Below are positions 1 to 7,288 of a DNA stretch of 21,430 bases, piece by piece; position 1 is the first letter of the stretch, and each line of letters begins with the position of its first letter. Below the pieces are notes generated by a model that saw only the letters and a list, made by a program, of their open reading frames with translations, was not told the origin of the DNA and ran no database searches. Origin of the DNA: Polaribacter sp. (GTDB lineage: Bacteria > Bacteroidota > Bacteroidia > Flavobacteriales > Flavobacteriaceae); contig DPRC01000109.1 in assembly GCA_003537695.1 (NCBI GenBank), positions 1 through 21,430 of the forward strand, read 5' to 3'. The translations under genes were made by a program, and so were the position numbers.

Positions 1-20
1 TGATTTAATTTTTCACTCAT
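1..20 (-). CDS. Start of a gene running off the left edge (partial)
   Basis: Only the first six codons are inside the window (M-S-E-K-L-N). The ATG at 20-18 overlaps the TGA stop of the acyltransferase gene (19-17) in an ATGA arrangement, the usual sign of translational coupling within an operon. The product cannot be identified from six residues. The claim rests on the overlap alone. Confidence 0.5.
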
Positions 21-784
21 ATTTTTCTATTTGTATCTTTCATGTATTCACAATCGTTTTGCAGATCTGTTTGAAGTAGCTTAAAGGTGGTATCCATTAA
101 CTTTATTACATCCTGCTCCATATTCATGCCCTTAGTCTCTATCAAAGCGTGCTGATGCACTCTTAAAGTGCCGATATTCCCTTTAAAGATATCCCAAGAA
201 AAGAAGCGCTTACAATCGTAATAGACTTGCGGTACAATGGGTATTTGAAATTCTATTGCCAAACTAAATGCGCCTTTCTTAAAAGGTGCTAAAACAACCT
301 CTTCTGTGGGTACTAATCCTTCGGGGAAGATAGCCATACTCACGCCATTTTGTAATCTCTTTTTTGCGATTTCAAAAACACGCTTTCTACTCTCTACACA
401 AGACCTATCGACCATAATAACAGTACGCCTGTAGAAAAAGCCAAATATGGGAATTCTTACGAGTTCTTTTTTCCCTACAAAGACTATCGGTCTTTTACTC
501 AAAGCAATTAAAACAAAAGGGTCCAACAAAGAGCCATGATTTGGACAATACATATAGCTTTTATTCGGATCTATATATTGGTCTGAATTAAAATTTAATC
601 GAAATCCCATGCCATAAATTAATATTTTAGAGAGTATTCTAGCAAACCTCCAAAAGATATGGTATTGTTTTTCGTGCAGCGAGAAAATCAATAAAAAAGG
701 AAAAAAAGCCAGCATAAAGACAAGGATTAAAACATAAAACCACAAGCGCCAAATCAGTAATAAAGGAATTTTTAAAATTTTCAT
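17..784 (-). CDS. plsC: 1-acyl-sn-glycerol-3-phosphate acyltransferase family protein (PlsC-like)
   Basis: Predicted membrane acyltransferase that transfers a fatty acyl group to lysophosphatidate, making phosphatidate for phospholipid synthesis. The 255-residue protein has a strongly hydrophobic N-terminus (about residues 7-36). The family catalytic motif follows as NHGSLLDP, with His83 and Asp88 in HX4D spacing, and then the acyl-acceptor block FPEG at 153-156. The residues after FPEG are LVP rather than the common TR(S/N), so the exact acceptor could differ. A TTG at 793 is in frame, but it lies inside a perfect TATTTTTG promoter box, so the ATG at 784 is the better start. The gene ends in an ATGA overlap with the next gene on the same strand. 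The family is clear; the substrate is inferred. Confidence 0.85.
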   Translation of the reverse strand: MKILKIPLLLIWRLWFYVLILVFMLAFFPFLLIFSLHEKQYHIFWRFARILSKILIYGMGFRLNFNSDQYIDPNKSYMYCPNHGSLLDPFVLIALSKRPIVFVGKKELVRIPIFGFFYRRTVIMVDRSCVESRKRVFEIAKKRLQNGVSMAIFPEGLVPTEEVVLAPFKKGAFSLAIEFQIPIVPQVYYDCKRFFSWDIFKGNIGTLRVHQHALIETKGMNMEQDVIKLMDTTFKLLQTDLQNDCEYMKDTNRKI

Positions 785-790
785 AAGCAA

Positions 791-798
791 CAAAAATA
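791..798 (-). promoter_or_regulatory. -7 promoter box TATTTTTG of plsC, leaderless geometry
   Basis: The minus strand reads TATTTTTG, a perfect match to the Bacteroidota -7 consensus TAnnTTTG. Six nucleotides separate it from the plsC ATG, which puts the expected transcription start at or next to the A of the start codon. No TTG is found at the usual -33 distance, so support is from the -7 box and its position only. Confidence 0.5.
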
Positions 799-876
799 CT
801 AATATTCTTTTTGTGTATTGATTTTACTATTCAAAACCTTATTTTTACCATTGTAGACAGTTTTTGTAGTGCTCGT

Positions 877-884
877 AATCTTTG
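877..884 (+). promoter_or_regulatory. Possible trpS promoter -7 box
   Basis: AATCTTTG matches TAnnTTTG at all but the first base. A TTG at 851-853 lies 23 nt upstream, within the range described for Bacteroidota promoters. It would give a 5' leader of roughly 57 nt before the trpS ATG at 948. This is a weak call in AT-rich DNA. Confidence 0.35.
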
Positions 885-947
885 GTTTTCGAACAGAAAG
901 AAGCCTTCGCAAAACTTCTAATATTTTTAAAAATTAAAAACAATACA

Positions 948-1916
948 ATGTCAAGAATTTTAACAGGTGTACAAAGTACAGGAACACCGCACTTAGGCAA
1001 CTTATTAGGAGCTATTTTGCCAGCAATAACAATGGCCAACAATCCAGAAAATGAAGCCTATCTATTTATTGCAGACATGCATTCTTTAACCCAAATTAAA
1101 GATGGAAAAGAACTAAAAGAAAACACATACAGCACTGCGGCAACTTGGCTTGCTTGTGGCTTAAATATTGATAAAACCATTTTCTACAGGCAAAGTGACA
1201 TTCCCCAAACCGCTGAACTAACTTGGTATCTCAGCTGTTACTTTCCTTTTCAACGATTAAAGTTAGCACATAGTTTTAAAGATAAGGCAGACCGATTAGA
1301 AGATGTAAATGCTGGATTGTTTACCTACCCTATGTTAATGGCTGCAGATATTTTATTATATGATGCAGAAATTGTCCCAGTTGGAAAAGATCAATTACAA
1401 CATATAGAAATCACAAGAGATATAGCGAGTAGAATAAATAATTTACTTGGCGAAACACTGGTTCTACCACAAGCAAAAATTCAAGAACATACAAAATTAG
1501 TCCCTGGAACTGATGGCGAAAAAATGAGTAAGTCTAGAAATAATACAATTAATATTTTTCTTACTGATAAAAAATTACGCAAACAAATTATGGGTATTAA
1601 AACCGATAGTTTGGCATTAGAAGACCCTAAAAACCCAGATACAGACAACGTATTTTCCTTGTATAAGTTATTAGCATCAAATGCTCAGATTACAGCAATG
1701 AGAGCAAATTATGAGGGAGGAAATTACGGGTACGGCCATGCAAAACAAGCACTATACGACCTTATTATAACAGAGTTTAAAACTGTTAGAGAACGATACC
1801 ATCATTTTATGGAAAATAAGCATGAAATAGATGCGGCATTGAACGTGGGTGCAGAAAAAGCAAGAATTACTGCGAGCGCTGTTATGAAAAGGATTCGAGG
1901 AAAAATAGGGTATTAA
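948..1916 (+). CDS. trpS: Tryptophanyl-tRNA synthetase
   Basis: Class I aminoacyl-tRNA synthetase that charges tRNA-Trp with tryptophan in the cytoplasm. The 322-residue protein has the HIGH-type signature HLGN at residues 15-18 just after TGVQSTGTP, and the KMSKS loop at 192-196 (GEKMSKS). It also has the VGKDQLQHIE block near 146-155 that is conserved in bacterial TrpS. The length fits the family. The frame stays open upstream to a TTG at 882, but that stretch carries no TrpS similarity and overlaps the putative promoter, so the ATG at 948 directly before S-R-I-L-T-G is chosen. The gene is monocistronic, with a strong terminator after it, and convergent with the DUF4837 gene. Confidence 0.96.
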   Translation: MSRILTGVQSTGTPHLGNLLGAILPAITMANNPENEAYLFIADMHSLTQIKDGKELKENTYSTAATWLACGLNIDKTIFYRQSDIPQTAELTWYLSCYFPFQRLKLAHSFKDKADRLEDVNAGLFTYPMLMAADILLYDAEIVPVGKDQLQHIEITRDIASRINNLLGETLVLPQAKIQEHTKLVPGTDGEKMSKSRNNTINIFLTDKKLRKQIMGIKTDSLALEDPKNPDTDNVFSLYKLLASNAQITAMRANYEGGNYGYGHAKQALYDLIITEFKTVRERYHHFMENKHEIDAALNVGAEKARITASAVMKRIRGKIGY

Positions 1917-1932
1917 AGATATTATTTATATT

Positions 1933-1960
1933 AAAAACCACCTGTAAAAGGTGGTTTTTT
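1933..1960 (+). terminator. Rho-independent terminator after trpS (probably bidirectional)
   Basis: AAAACCACC and GGTGGTTTT form a 9-bp stem around a short TGTAAAA loop, followed by a T-run. The preceding A-run provides a U-run on the minus strand, so it can also serve the convergent DUF4837 gene that ends at 1980. Confidence 0.85.
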
Positions 1961-1979
1961 GTTTTTCTATAGTACCTAT

Positions 1980-2963
1980 TTACTGAATCTTCATCGATTT
2001 TGCAATTGCCTCCAACTCAAAAATAAAGGCTCTTTTATTTACGGAGGGTGCGTAGGTGAATCCCTCAAAAACTACAATTCTATTGCGCGCTTTGTCCACT
2101 ACAGAATAGTTGATGAATGGTCCTGCCATAAAATCATTCTTCACCTCCCATTTGCCCCTTGTTTCAAATGCTTTTTTACCATCTAAAAACGTTTCTGAAG
2201 TGTGTGGAGTGTATGCTTCCTCTGTAATCATATACATGGTTTCCGGATCTGATCCAGGGATGTGTTTTTTACCAATACGATTCCGAACTGCGATAATATT
2301 TTCAGAAACCTCCAACTCCTCCTCTAAAGGAATTGCATATACCAAAATATTATTACTCCCGGTCTTTGCAATACCGCTTTTTAAATGCTGTCTTAACCAT
2401 AAGAACTCTCCGGTATCGTCTACTGTTTTATATTCTTTTGGAATGGTGAAAGAAACACCAATTTCTTGTAGGGTTTTAAATTGAGACAACTCTAATTGCT
2501 TCGCTTTAAAAATATTTTGAGTCATTAAAATATCTGAAGAAATATAAGCCGATATTATTTCCTTTTTATATTCATTAAAAACTTTTATAATACTTGCATC
2601 ATCTGTTCCATAAACATAAATAACAGTTTGAGGCTGCGCGTATACATTTTTCTTGATGTAAAAATCTTCTTTTTCACCCTCACCAATAATAAGAATGTTT
2701 CTGGAAATATTCATCATACCTCCAAAAGCATTTGGACCAATCTGTGAAACAGATAACATCGGTTCTGGTTGTGGCAAACCGACCACCAGTTCTCCAAAAG
2801 AATTTCTAATTGCGGTTCCTAAATCTCCTGTCCAATCGCTTGCCTTTGTAACCACCATGACCTTATTCACCTTACCAAGCGAGGTTCTTAGCACAAATTT
2901 ATCTGTTCCAACACAAGAATTGAAGAAGAGTGCGATACTAAATATTACTATTATTTTTTTCAT
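1980..2963 (-). CDS. DUF4837 family lipoprotein
   Basis: A 327-residue predicted lipoprotein of the Bacteroidota family DUF4837, function unknown. The N-terminus is a short signal peptide ending in a lipobox (FFNSC, lipidated Cys17), so the mature protein should be anchored in the envelope. The family is recognised from an N-terminal block with a conserved W near residue 44 and the GLPQPEP motif near residue 62. The gene lies 104 bp downstream of the lytic transglycosylase gene, in the same direction. An imperfect -7 box (AATATTTG at 2999-2992, minus strand) suggests it can be transcribed separately. No catalytic motif is visible. Location next to cell-wall and repair genes does not settle a role. 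Confidence 0.85.
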   Translation of the reverse strand: MKKIIVIFSIALFFNSCVGTDKFVLRTSLGKVNKVMVVTKASDWTGDLGTAIRNSFGELVVGLPQPEPMLSVSQIGPNAFGGMMNISRNILIIGEGEKEDFYIKKNVYAQPQTVIYVYGTDDASIIKVFNEYKKEIISAYISSDILMTQNIFKAKQLELSQFKTLQEIGVSFTIPKEYKTVDDTGEFLWLRQHLKSGIAKTGSNNILVYAIPLEEELEVSENIIAVRNRIGKKHIPGSDPETMYMITEEAYTPHTSETFLDGKKAFETRGKWEVKNDFMAGPFINYSVVDKARNRIVVFEGFTYAPSVNKRAFIFELEAIAKSMKIQ

Positions 2964-3067
2964 GATTCGTTTTTTATAAATTGTAATACTCCAAATATTA
3001 TTCCACTTTCGGTTTTCTAAAGAAGTTTATAAAAGAAAAGCTGTTCTTTTAAATGCAGAGCAGGTCT

Positions 3068-4366
3068 TTAAAATTTCCTAGGATAAATACTCAAACGTTG
3101 CCCAATTTTCAATCGGGTAGTTTTCATTCTATTCCAGCGCTTGATATCCCGCACTCTTACTCCAAACTTATTGGCAATCTTTCCGAGAAAATCACCATTT
3201 CTTACCGTATACCGAATCCGCTTATCCATTTCAAAATACTTCGGTAAGGGTTTTTCTCTTTTGGCAGCATCTTCTCGCGCCAACTCGTAAATAGCCATTT
3301 CATTTTCTATAAAAGTGAAAGAATTCTTTCTAGGCAAACGAATTGTGTAATCTTTTCCGGCAACAAAGGGAATAATCCCTAGCTTATAGGAAGGGTTTAA
3401 AAACTGAATTAGTGCTGAACTTATTGCTGTTTTTTCAGAAACCTGATCAAAACTTACGGTCTGTTTTATCTGAATGGTATCTGTTTCAAAAAATCTAATT
3501 TGTGGAGCTTCCGGCACTAAATCGTGTGCGGTTTGATATTCAAACAAATACATGGTTGCATAAAAAGCGGGAACATAACTAGCCGTTTCTTTTGGTAAAA
3601 ACGGACGAATATTCCAGTAGTTTCGATACCCACCAGAACGTTTTATGGCCTTTGCTACATTTCCTGGACCTGAATTATATGCCGCTAAAGCCAAATCCCA
3701 GTCTCCAAAAATAGTATAAAGGTCAGATAAATATGCACACGCAGCAATGGTTGCGCGCACTGGATCTTGACGCTCGTCTACATAAGAGCTCACTTTTAAT
3801 TTATATTGCACCCCTGTTGGATACATAAACTGCCAAAGTCCTGTTGCACCAACACCAGATTTTGCAGTTGGATTTAAAGCAGACTCTACAATGGCGAGAT
3901 ATTTCATTTCTAAAGGAATATCATACTGATCTAAATATTTTTCAAACATGGGAAAATAATAGGCCGCCTTGGCCATAAGTGCAGGATAATATCTTTTGCG
4001 ATACTTTAAATAAGATTTTATAACACGTTCTAAAACAGGACTGTACCCTATGTTAAATGGGGTCTTTGTATTTATTTTTTCCAGCCTTTCTTTTAGAACT
4101 TCTGTTGACAATACAACGCTAGGAACTTCCTTTTTTTCTGCATCTTCTATTAGATAACTTGCAGTTTCATACAAAGGAGACCTGTACTTTGTCTCCAATA
4201 ATAAACTATCTATTAACGCAATATCATAGTCTGAAAACAAGGCTGCTTGCAGTATTTCTTTACCGGGCAGCTCCTCTGGGACTTGCCCAAAAAGACTGCC
4301 TGTAAAAAGCACTAATAAAACTATTTTTTTCAAGTTGTTGTAACTTTTAATCTTTAAAGATTCCAT
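3068..4366 (-). CDS. Membrane-associated lytic murein transglycosylase with SLT and LysM domains (MltD-like)
   Basis: Predicted exported enzyme that cleaves the MurNAc-GlcNAc bond of peptidoglycan with formation of 1,6-anhydroMurNAc. The 432-residue protein begins with a signal peptide (hydrophobic stretch about 14-27, no lipobox Cys). An SLT (GH23-type) domain occupies about 145-270, with the catalytic Glu161 in the A-I-V-E-S motif. It is followed by GLWQFM and the AYNSGPGNV block near 229-237. A single LysM repeat at about 386-429 ends the protein and should bind glycan. E. coli MltD has two LysM repeats, so this is a shorter relative. The gene starts 3 bp after the xth stop, so the two are almost certainly co-transcribed. 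Confidence 0.9.
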   Translation of the reverse strand: MESLKIKSYNNLKKIVLLVLFTGSLFGQVPEELPGKEILQAALFSDYDIALIDSLLLETKYRSPLYETASYLIEDAEKKEVPSVVLSTEVLKERLEKINTKTPFNIGYSPVLERVIKSYLKYRKRYYPALMAKAAYYFPMFEKYLDQYDIPLEMKYLAIVESALNPTAKSGVGATGLWQFMYPTGVQYKLKVSSYVDERQDPVRATIAACAYLSDLYTIFGDWDLALAAYNSGPGNVAKAIKRSGGYRNYWNIRPFLPKETASYVPAFYATMYLFEYQTAHDLVPEAPQIRFFETDTIQIKQTVSFDQVSEKTAISSALIQFLNPSYKLGIIPFVAGKDYTIRLPRKNSFTFIENEMAIYELAREDAAKREKPLPKYFEMDKRIRYTVRNGDFLGKIANKFGVRVRDIKRWNRMKTTRLKIGQRLSIYPRKF

Positions 4367-4369
4367 TTA

Positions 4370-5131
4370 TTATAGATTCAATTCCACCACAATTGGGCAA
4401 TGGTCTGAATGTTTGGCCTCTGGTAAAATATAAGCTCTAGAAATGTGCTCTTTTAACCCCGCTGAAACCATGGCATAATCGAGACGCCAACCTTTATTGT
4501 TTGCTCTCGCGTTGGCCCTATAACTCCACCAAGAATAGGCTTGTTCGTCCGGGTTTAAATATCGAAAACTATCTACAAATCCACTTTTAATAAAGTCGCC
4601 CATCCAAGTTCTTTCTTCCGGCAAAAAACCCGAAACGCCCTTCATTTTAGGATTGTGGATGTCAATTTCTTCATGACAAATATTATAGTCTCCACAAACT
4701 ACTAAATTTGGAATTTCTTCTTTTAAAGTATTGATATACTTCTGAATTTCATCCATATAGTTTAATTTAAAGTTGAGTCTGTCTAAATTTGTTCCAGAAG
4801 GCAAATACATGCTCATTACGGAAACAGCGTCAAAATCTACCCGGAGGTTTCTCCCTTCAAAATCCATCGTTTCTATTCCTGTGCCATATTCAATATGGTT
4901 TGGTTTTTCCCTGCACAATACTGCAACAGAAGAGTATCCTTTTTTCTGAGCCGAGAACCAATAATGATAAGGGTAGCCTGCATTTTCAAACTCAGACAAG
5001 TCTAACTGCTCCTTATGTGCTTTGGTTTCTTGGATACAAATTATATCTGGTTTTGCTACTTGTAACCAGTCTAAAAACCCTTTTTTTAAAGCGGCCCTAA
5101 TTCCGTTTACGTTGTATGATATTATTTTCAT
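4370..5131 (-). CDS. xth: Exodeoxyribonuclease III (AP endonuclease, ExoA/Xth type)
   Basis: Mg-dependent exonuclease III / apurinic endonuclease for base excision repair. The 253-residue protein shows all the family motifs: SYNVNG at 5-10 (metal and catalytic Asn7), IQET with Glu35, CGDYN with Asp148 and Asn150, the LDY block near 217-219, and the C-terminal HSDH with Asp243 and His244. The frame extends nine codons upstream to 5158, but family members start at M-K-I-I-S-Y, so the ATG at 5131 is taken. It lies 49 bp after the small membrane-protein cluster. An imperfect -7 box (TCTCTTTG at 5163-5156, minus strand) may give it its own promoter. Confidence 0.95.
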   Translation of the reverse strand: MKIISYNVNGIRAALKKGFLDWLQVAKPDIICIQETKAHKEQLDLSEFENAGYPYHYWFSAQKKGYSSVAVLCREKPNHIEYGTGIETMDFEGRNLRVDFDAVSVMSMYLPSGTNLDRLNFKLNYMDEIQKYINTLKEEIPNLVVCGDYNICHEEIDIHNPKMKGVSGFLPEERTWMGDFIKSGFVDSFRYLNPDEQAYSWWSYRANARANNKGWRLDYAMVSAGLKEHISRAYILPEAKHSDHCPIVVELNL

Positions 5132-5180
5132 TTTTAACTTCTCTTTATTTCTTCTCAAAGAGAAAAAATTATACTATTAT

Positions 5181-5411
5181 TTATGAATCTAAAGCTATTG
5201 GTTGCCTTAAAAACAACCAAGTAATTTGTTTTGTGTTTCCTTTTTCTGTCTGAATAATTTTCTTTCTTGGTGACACGAGAAAGGCTAAAATAGCACAAAC
5301 TCCTGCTTTTAATATAAAATTATCTGTGGCATACAATTGATCAAAAATCATCATAAATACCACAATTAAAATTGGATATATTAACCAATATATTTTTTTA
5401 AATAATTTCAT
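5181..5411 (-). CDS. Small two-helix membrane protein, paralog 3 of 3
   Basis: A 76-residue protein of unknown function. It has two predicted membrane helices (about residues 9-27 and 34-48), a short middle loop, an SPR-K basic motif directly after helix 2, and a C-terminal W-L-F element. It is the last of three tandem paralogs. Its N-terminus is nearly identical to that of its upstream neighbour (M-K-L-F-K-K-[IV]-Y-W-L-I-Y-P). Its ATG overlaps the neighbour's TGA by four bases (ATGA), so translation should be coupled. Unlike the other two it ends in a non-basic tail (QPIALDS). I do not recognise a named family; I infer membrane location only. Confidence 0.75.
   Translation of the reverse strand: MKLFKKIYWLIYPILIVVFMMIFDQLYATDNFILKAGVCAILAFLVSPRKKIIQTEKGNTKQITWLFLRQPIALDS
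5341..5411. repeat. 71-bp direct repeat, copy A (with 5571-5641)
   Basis: The 5' ends of the two downstream small membrane-protein genes match at about 62 of 71 bases when aligned by eye without gaps (copy B is 5571-5641). Most differences are silent or conservative, indicating a gene duplication that is relatively recent compared with the third, more diverged copy. Confidence 0.8.
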
Positions 5412-5641
5412 TCTATCTTTTTATTAATTATCCTCTTAAAAAACAACCATTTAATTTGTACTTCCTCTCCATATTGTTTTCTTATAGTTTTTACTCTAGG
5501 AGACAAGACAAAAGCTAAAAAAACAGCAATGGCCGTTTGTATACCAATCTCTTTAAGTTGCAATACTTGATCTAATATCATCATAAACACCACTATTAAA
5601 ACCGGATATATTAGCCAATATACTTTTTTAAATAGTTTCAT
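5408..5641 (-). CDS. Small two-helix membrane protein, paralog 2 of 3
   Basis: A 77-residue protein with the same plan as its neighbours: basic N-terminus (MKLFKK), helix 1 about 9-27, helix 2 about 34-49, then LSPRVK and the C-terminal IKWLFFK element. Net positive charge at both ends and a short loop suggest a hairpin with both ends in the cytoplasm. It begins one base after the stop of paralog 1 and overlaps paralog 3 by four bases, so all three should be made from one message. No function can be assigned. Selection has kept the LSPR.K and W-L-F positions in all three copies, which argues for real proteins rather than chance frames. Confidence 0.78.
   Translation of the reverse strand: MKLFKKVYWLIYPVLIVVFMMILDQVLQLKEIGIQTAIAVFLAFVLSPRVKTIRKQYGEEVQIKWLFFKRIINKKIE
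5571..5641. repeat. 71-bp direct repeat, copy B (with 5341-5411)
   Basis: Partner of the repeat at 5341-5411. It covers the first 23-24 codons of paralog 2 and is about 87% identical to copy A by eye. Confidence 0.8.
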
Positions 5642-5642
5642 A

Positions 5643-5864
5643 TTACTTCAATGTTTTTTTATAAAACAACCATCTAAATTCCTCCTCTGTTCCGTTTTTA
5701 TTTTGGATTTTCTTTACCCTAGGTGATAAAATAAAAGCCGATCCAATATTTATAAGTATCGTATACACATTTGGCTCATATCCTAAAATCCTATAGATAA
5801 TTAATCCAAGGAGGATTATTAGGATTGGAAATAGAAACGGAATAAATGGTTTTATTTTTTTCAC
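5643..5864 (-). CDS. Small two-helix membrane protein, paralog 1 of 3 (GTG start)
   Basis: A 73-residue, most diverged member of the tandem trio. It keeps a basic N-terminus (MKKIKPF), two hydrophobic helices (about 8-25 and 34-48), LSPRVKKI after helix 2 and a C-terminal FRWLFYK. The start codon is GTG, one base after the TAG stop of scoB. There is no better ATG nearby, and the tight spacing implies translational coupling to scoB. Function unknown. The basic residues after SPR could contact lipid head groups or a partner, but that is a guess. Confidence 0.75.
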   Translation of the reverse strand: MKKIKPFIPFLFPILIILLGLIIYRILGYEPNVYTILINIGSAFILSPRVKKIQNKNGTEEEFRWLFYKKTLK

Positions 5865-5865
5865 A

Positions 5866-6522
5866 CTAAATATTCATTTCTGGTATTTCTCCATTGACAA
5901 CTAAAGTTCCTTCAGTTGCTTCTTGAATCTCTTGAACAGAAACCCCAGGAGCTCTCTCTAATAAATGAAACTGCTGGCCTTTAACTTCCAAAACAGCTAA
6001 ATTGGTAACCACCTTTGTAACGCAACCCACACCTGTTAAAGGCAACGAGCACTTCTTTAGAATCTTAGAATCGCCATGTTTGTTTGTGTGCATCATTGCA
6101 ACAATAATATTTTCTGCAGACGCAACTAAGTCCATTGCTCCGCCCATTCCTTTTACCATTTTTCCTGGAATTTTCCAATTGGCGATATCTCCATTTTCTG
6201 CAACCTCCATGGCACCCAAAATTGTTAAATCTACATGCTTCCCGCGAATCATCGCAAAACTCATTGCCGAATCAAAAAAACTTGCACCTGGCAATGTAGT
6301 AATCGTTTGTTTTCCTGCATTTATAATGTCTGCGTCCTCTTCCCCATCAAAAGGGAAAGGCCCCATTCCTAAAACACCATTTTCAGATTGGAACTCAACT
6401 TCAATATCATCTCTTACATAATTTGCTACCAAAGTAGGAATTCCAATTCCTAAATTTACGTAAAATCCGTCTTGAACCTCTTGTGCAATTCTTTTTGCAA
6501 TGCCAATTTTATCTAAAGCCAT
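5866..6522 (-). CDS. scoB: 3-oxoacid CoA-transferase, subunit B
   Basis: Beta subunit of a two-subunit class I CoA-transferase (succinyl-CoA:3-ketoacid or acetoacetate CoA-transferase type), moving CoA between succinyl-CoA or acetyl-CoA and a 3-oxoacid. The 218-residue protein carries SENGVLGMGP, in which Glu47 is the expected catalytic glutamate that forms the CoA thioester. It also has the glycine-rich GKMVKGMGGAMDLV block near 120-133. Length fits bacterial B subunits. It starts 2 bp after the scoA stop. The downstream neighbour is a small membrane protein one base away. The family is certain; succinyl-CoA versus acetyl-CoA as donor cannot be read from sequence alone. Confidence 0.93.
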   Translation of the reverse strand: MALDKIGIAKRIAQEVQDGFYVNLGIGIPTLVANYVRDDIEVEFQSENGVLGMGPFPFDGEEDADIINAGKQTITTLPGASFFDSAMSFAMIRGKHVDLTILGAMEVAENGDIANWKIPGKMVKGMGGAMDLVASAENIIVAMMHTNKHGDSKILKKCSLPLTGVGCVTKVVTNLAVLEVKGQQFHLLERAPGVSVQEIQEATEGTLVVNGEIPEMNI

Positions 6523-6524
6523 AC

Positions 6525-7226
6525 TTATTTTTTTTGTCTAACTGTTCGTTGTTCAATTCGCTTCTCATAATCTTCCCCTTGAAAAATACGTTGCACGAAT
6601 ATTCCTGGGACATGCACATTGTTAGGGTCTAAAACACCAACCGCTACCATTTCTTCCACCTCTGCAACGGTAATTGTTGCTGCACCACACATGTTTGGAT
6701 TAAAATTTCTTGAGGTTCCTTTAAAAATTAGATTTCCTGCAGCGTCTCCTTTCCATGCTTTTATAAAAGCAAAATCTGCTTTATATGCAGTCTCTAAAAC
6801 ATACATTTTACCATCAAATTCTCTTGTTTCTTTTCCTTCAGATACTTCTGTACCATATCCTGCGGGGGTATAAAAAGCAGGGAAACCTGCCTGTGCAGCC
6901 CTACACTTTTCTGCTAAAGTACCCTGTGGTGTGAGTTCTACTTCTAATTCTCCGGACAGCATCTGTCTTTCAAATTCGTCATTTTCACCAACATACGAAG
7001 AAATCATTTTTTTAATCTGTTTGTTCTGCAATAATAGTCCCAATCCAAAAGCATCAACACCAGCATTGTTAGAAATACAGGTAATTTCTCGAACGTTTAA
7101 CTTTACTAACTCTGAAATCGCATTTTCTGGGATTCCACACAAACCAAACCCCCCCAGCATAAAAGTCATTTCACTTTTAACGCCAGTCAAAGCTTCTTGT
7201 ACATTGCTTACTTTTTTATTAATCAT
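6525..7226 (-). CDS. scoA: 3-oxoacid CoA-transferase, subunit A
   Basis: Alpha subunit of the same CoA-transferase. The 233-residue protein has the CoA-transferase N-terminal glycine motif [10 protein letters not shown] at 25-34, then SNNAG and the KG...AE(K/R)-type region, ending in a C-terminal stretch with I-F-Q-G and paired Arg residues (V-Q-R-I-F-Q-G). The order A then B, with a 2-bp gap, is the standard arrangement. It heads the operon. The 62-bp gap to the PBP gene contains an imperfect -7 box (TAAATTTA at 7279-7272, minus strand), a weak promoter candidate. The pair would let the cell use acetoacetate or related acids through the TCA cycle. Confidence 0.93.
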   Translation of the reverse strand: MINKKVSNVQEALTGVKSEMTFMLGGFGLCGIPENAISELVKLNVREITCISNNAGVDAFGLGLLLQNKQIKKMISSYVGENDEFERQMLSGELEVELTPQGTLAEKCRAAQAGFPAFYTPAGYGTEVSEGKETREFDGKMYVLETAYKADFAFIKAWKGDAAGNLIFKGTSRNFNPNMCGAATITVAEVEEMVAVGVLDPNNVHVPGIFVQRIFQGEDYEKRIEQRTVRQKK

Positions 7227-7288
7227 ATTAGTTTTTTGTGATTTTAATTAATTTTCAGTGCAGCAGTGAAGTAAATTTATAGTGCCTA

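Noticed and set aside
882..947. 22-codon N-terminal extension of TrpS from a TTG
   Set aside because: No TrpS similarity, and the TTG lies within the putative -7 box; the ATG at 948 gives the family-standard start.
5181..5864. Small tandem membrane proteins as toxin-antitoxin or phage holin genes
   Set aside because: All three have the same architecture and none looks like an antitoxin; no lysis, phage or DNA-binding genes are near. They are co-directional with metabolic genes.
7255..7270. CAGTG-CAG-CAGTG element in the gap between the PBP and scoA genes
   Set aside because: It is a short direct repeat, not an inverted one, and no second copy was seen; no operator can be claimed.
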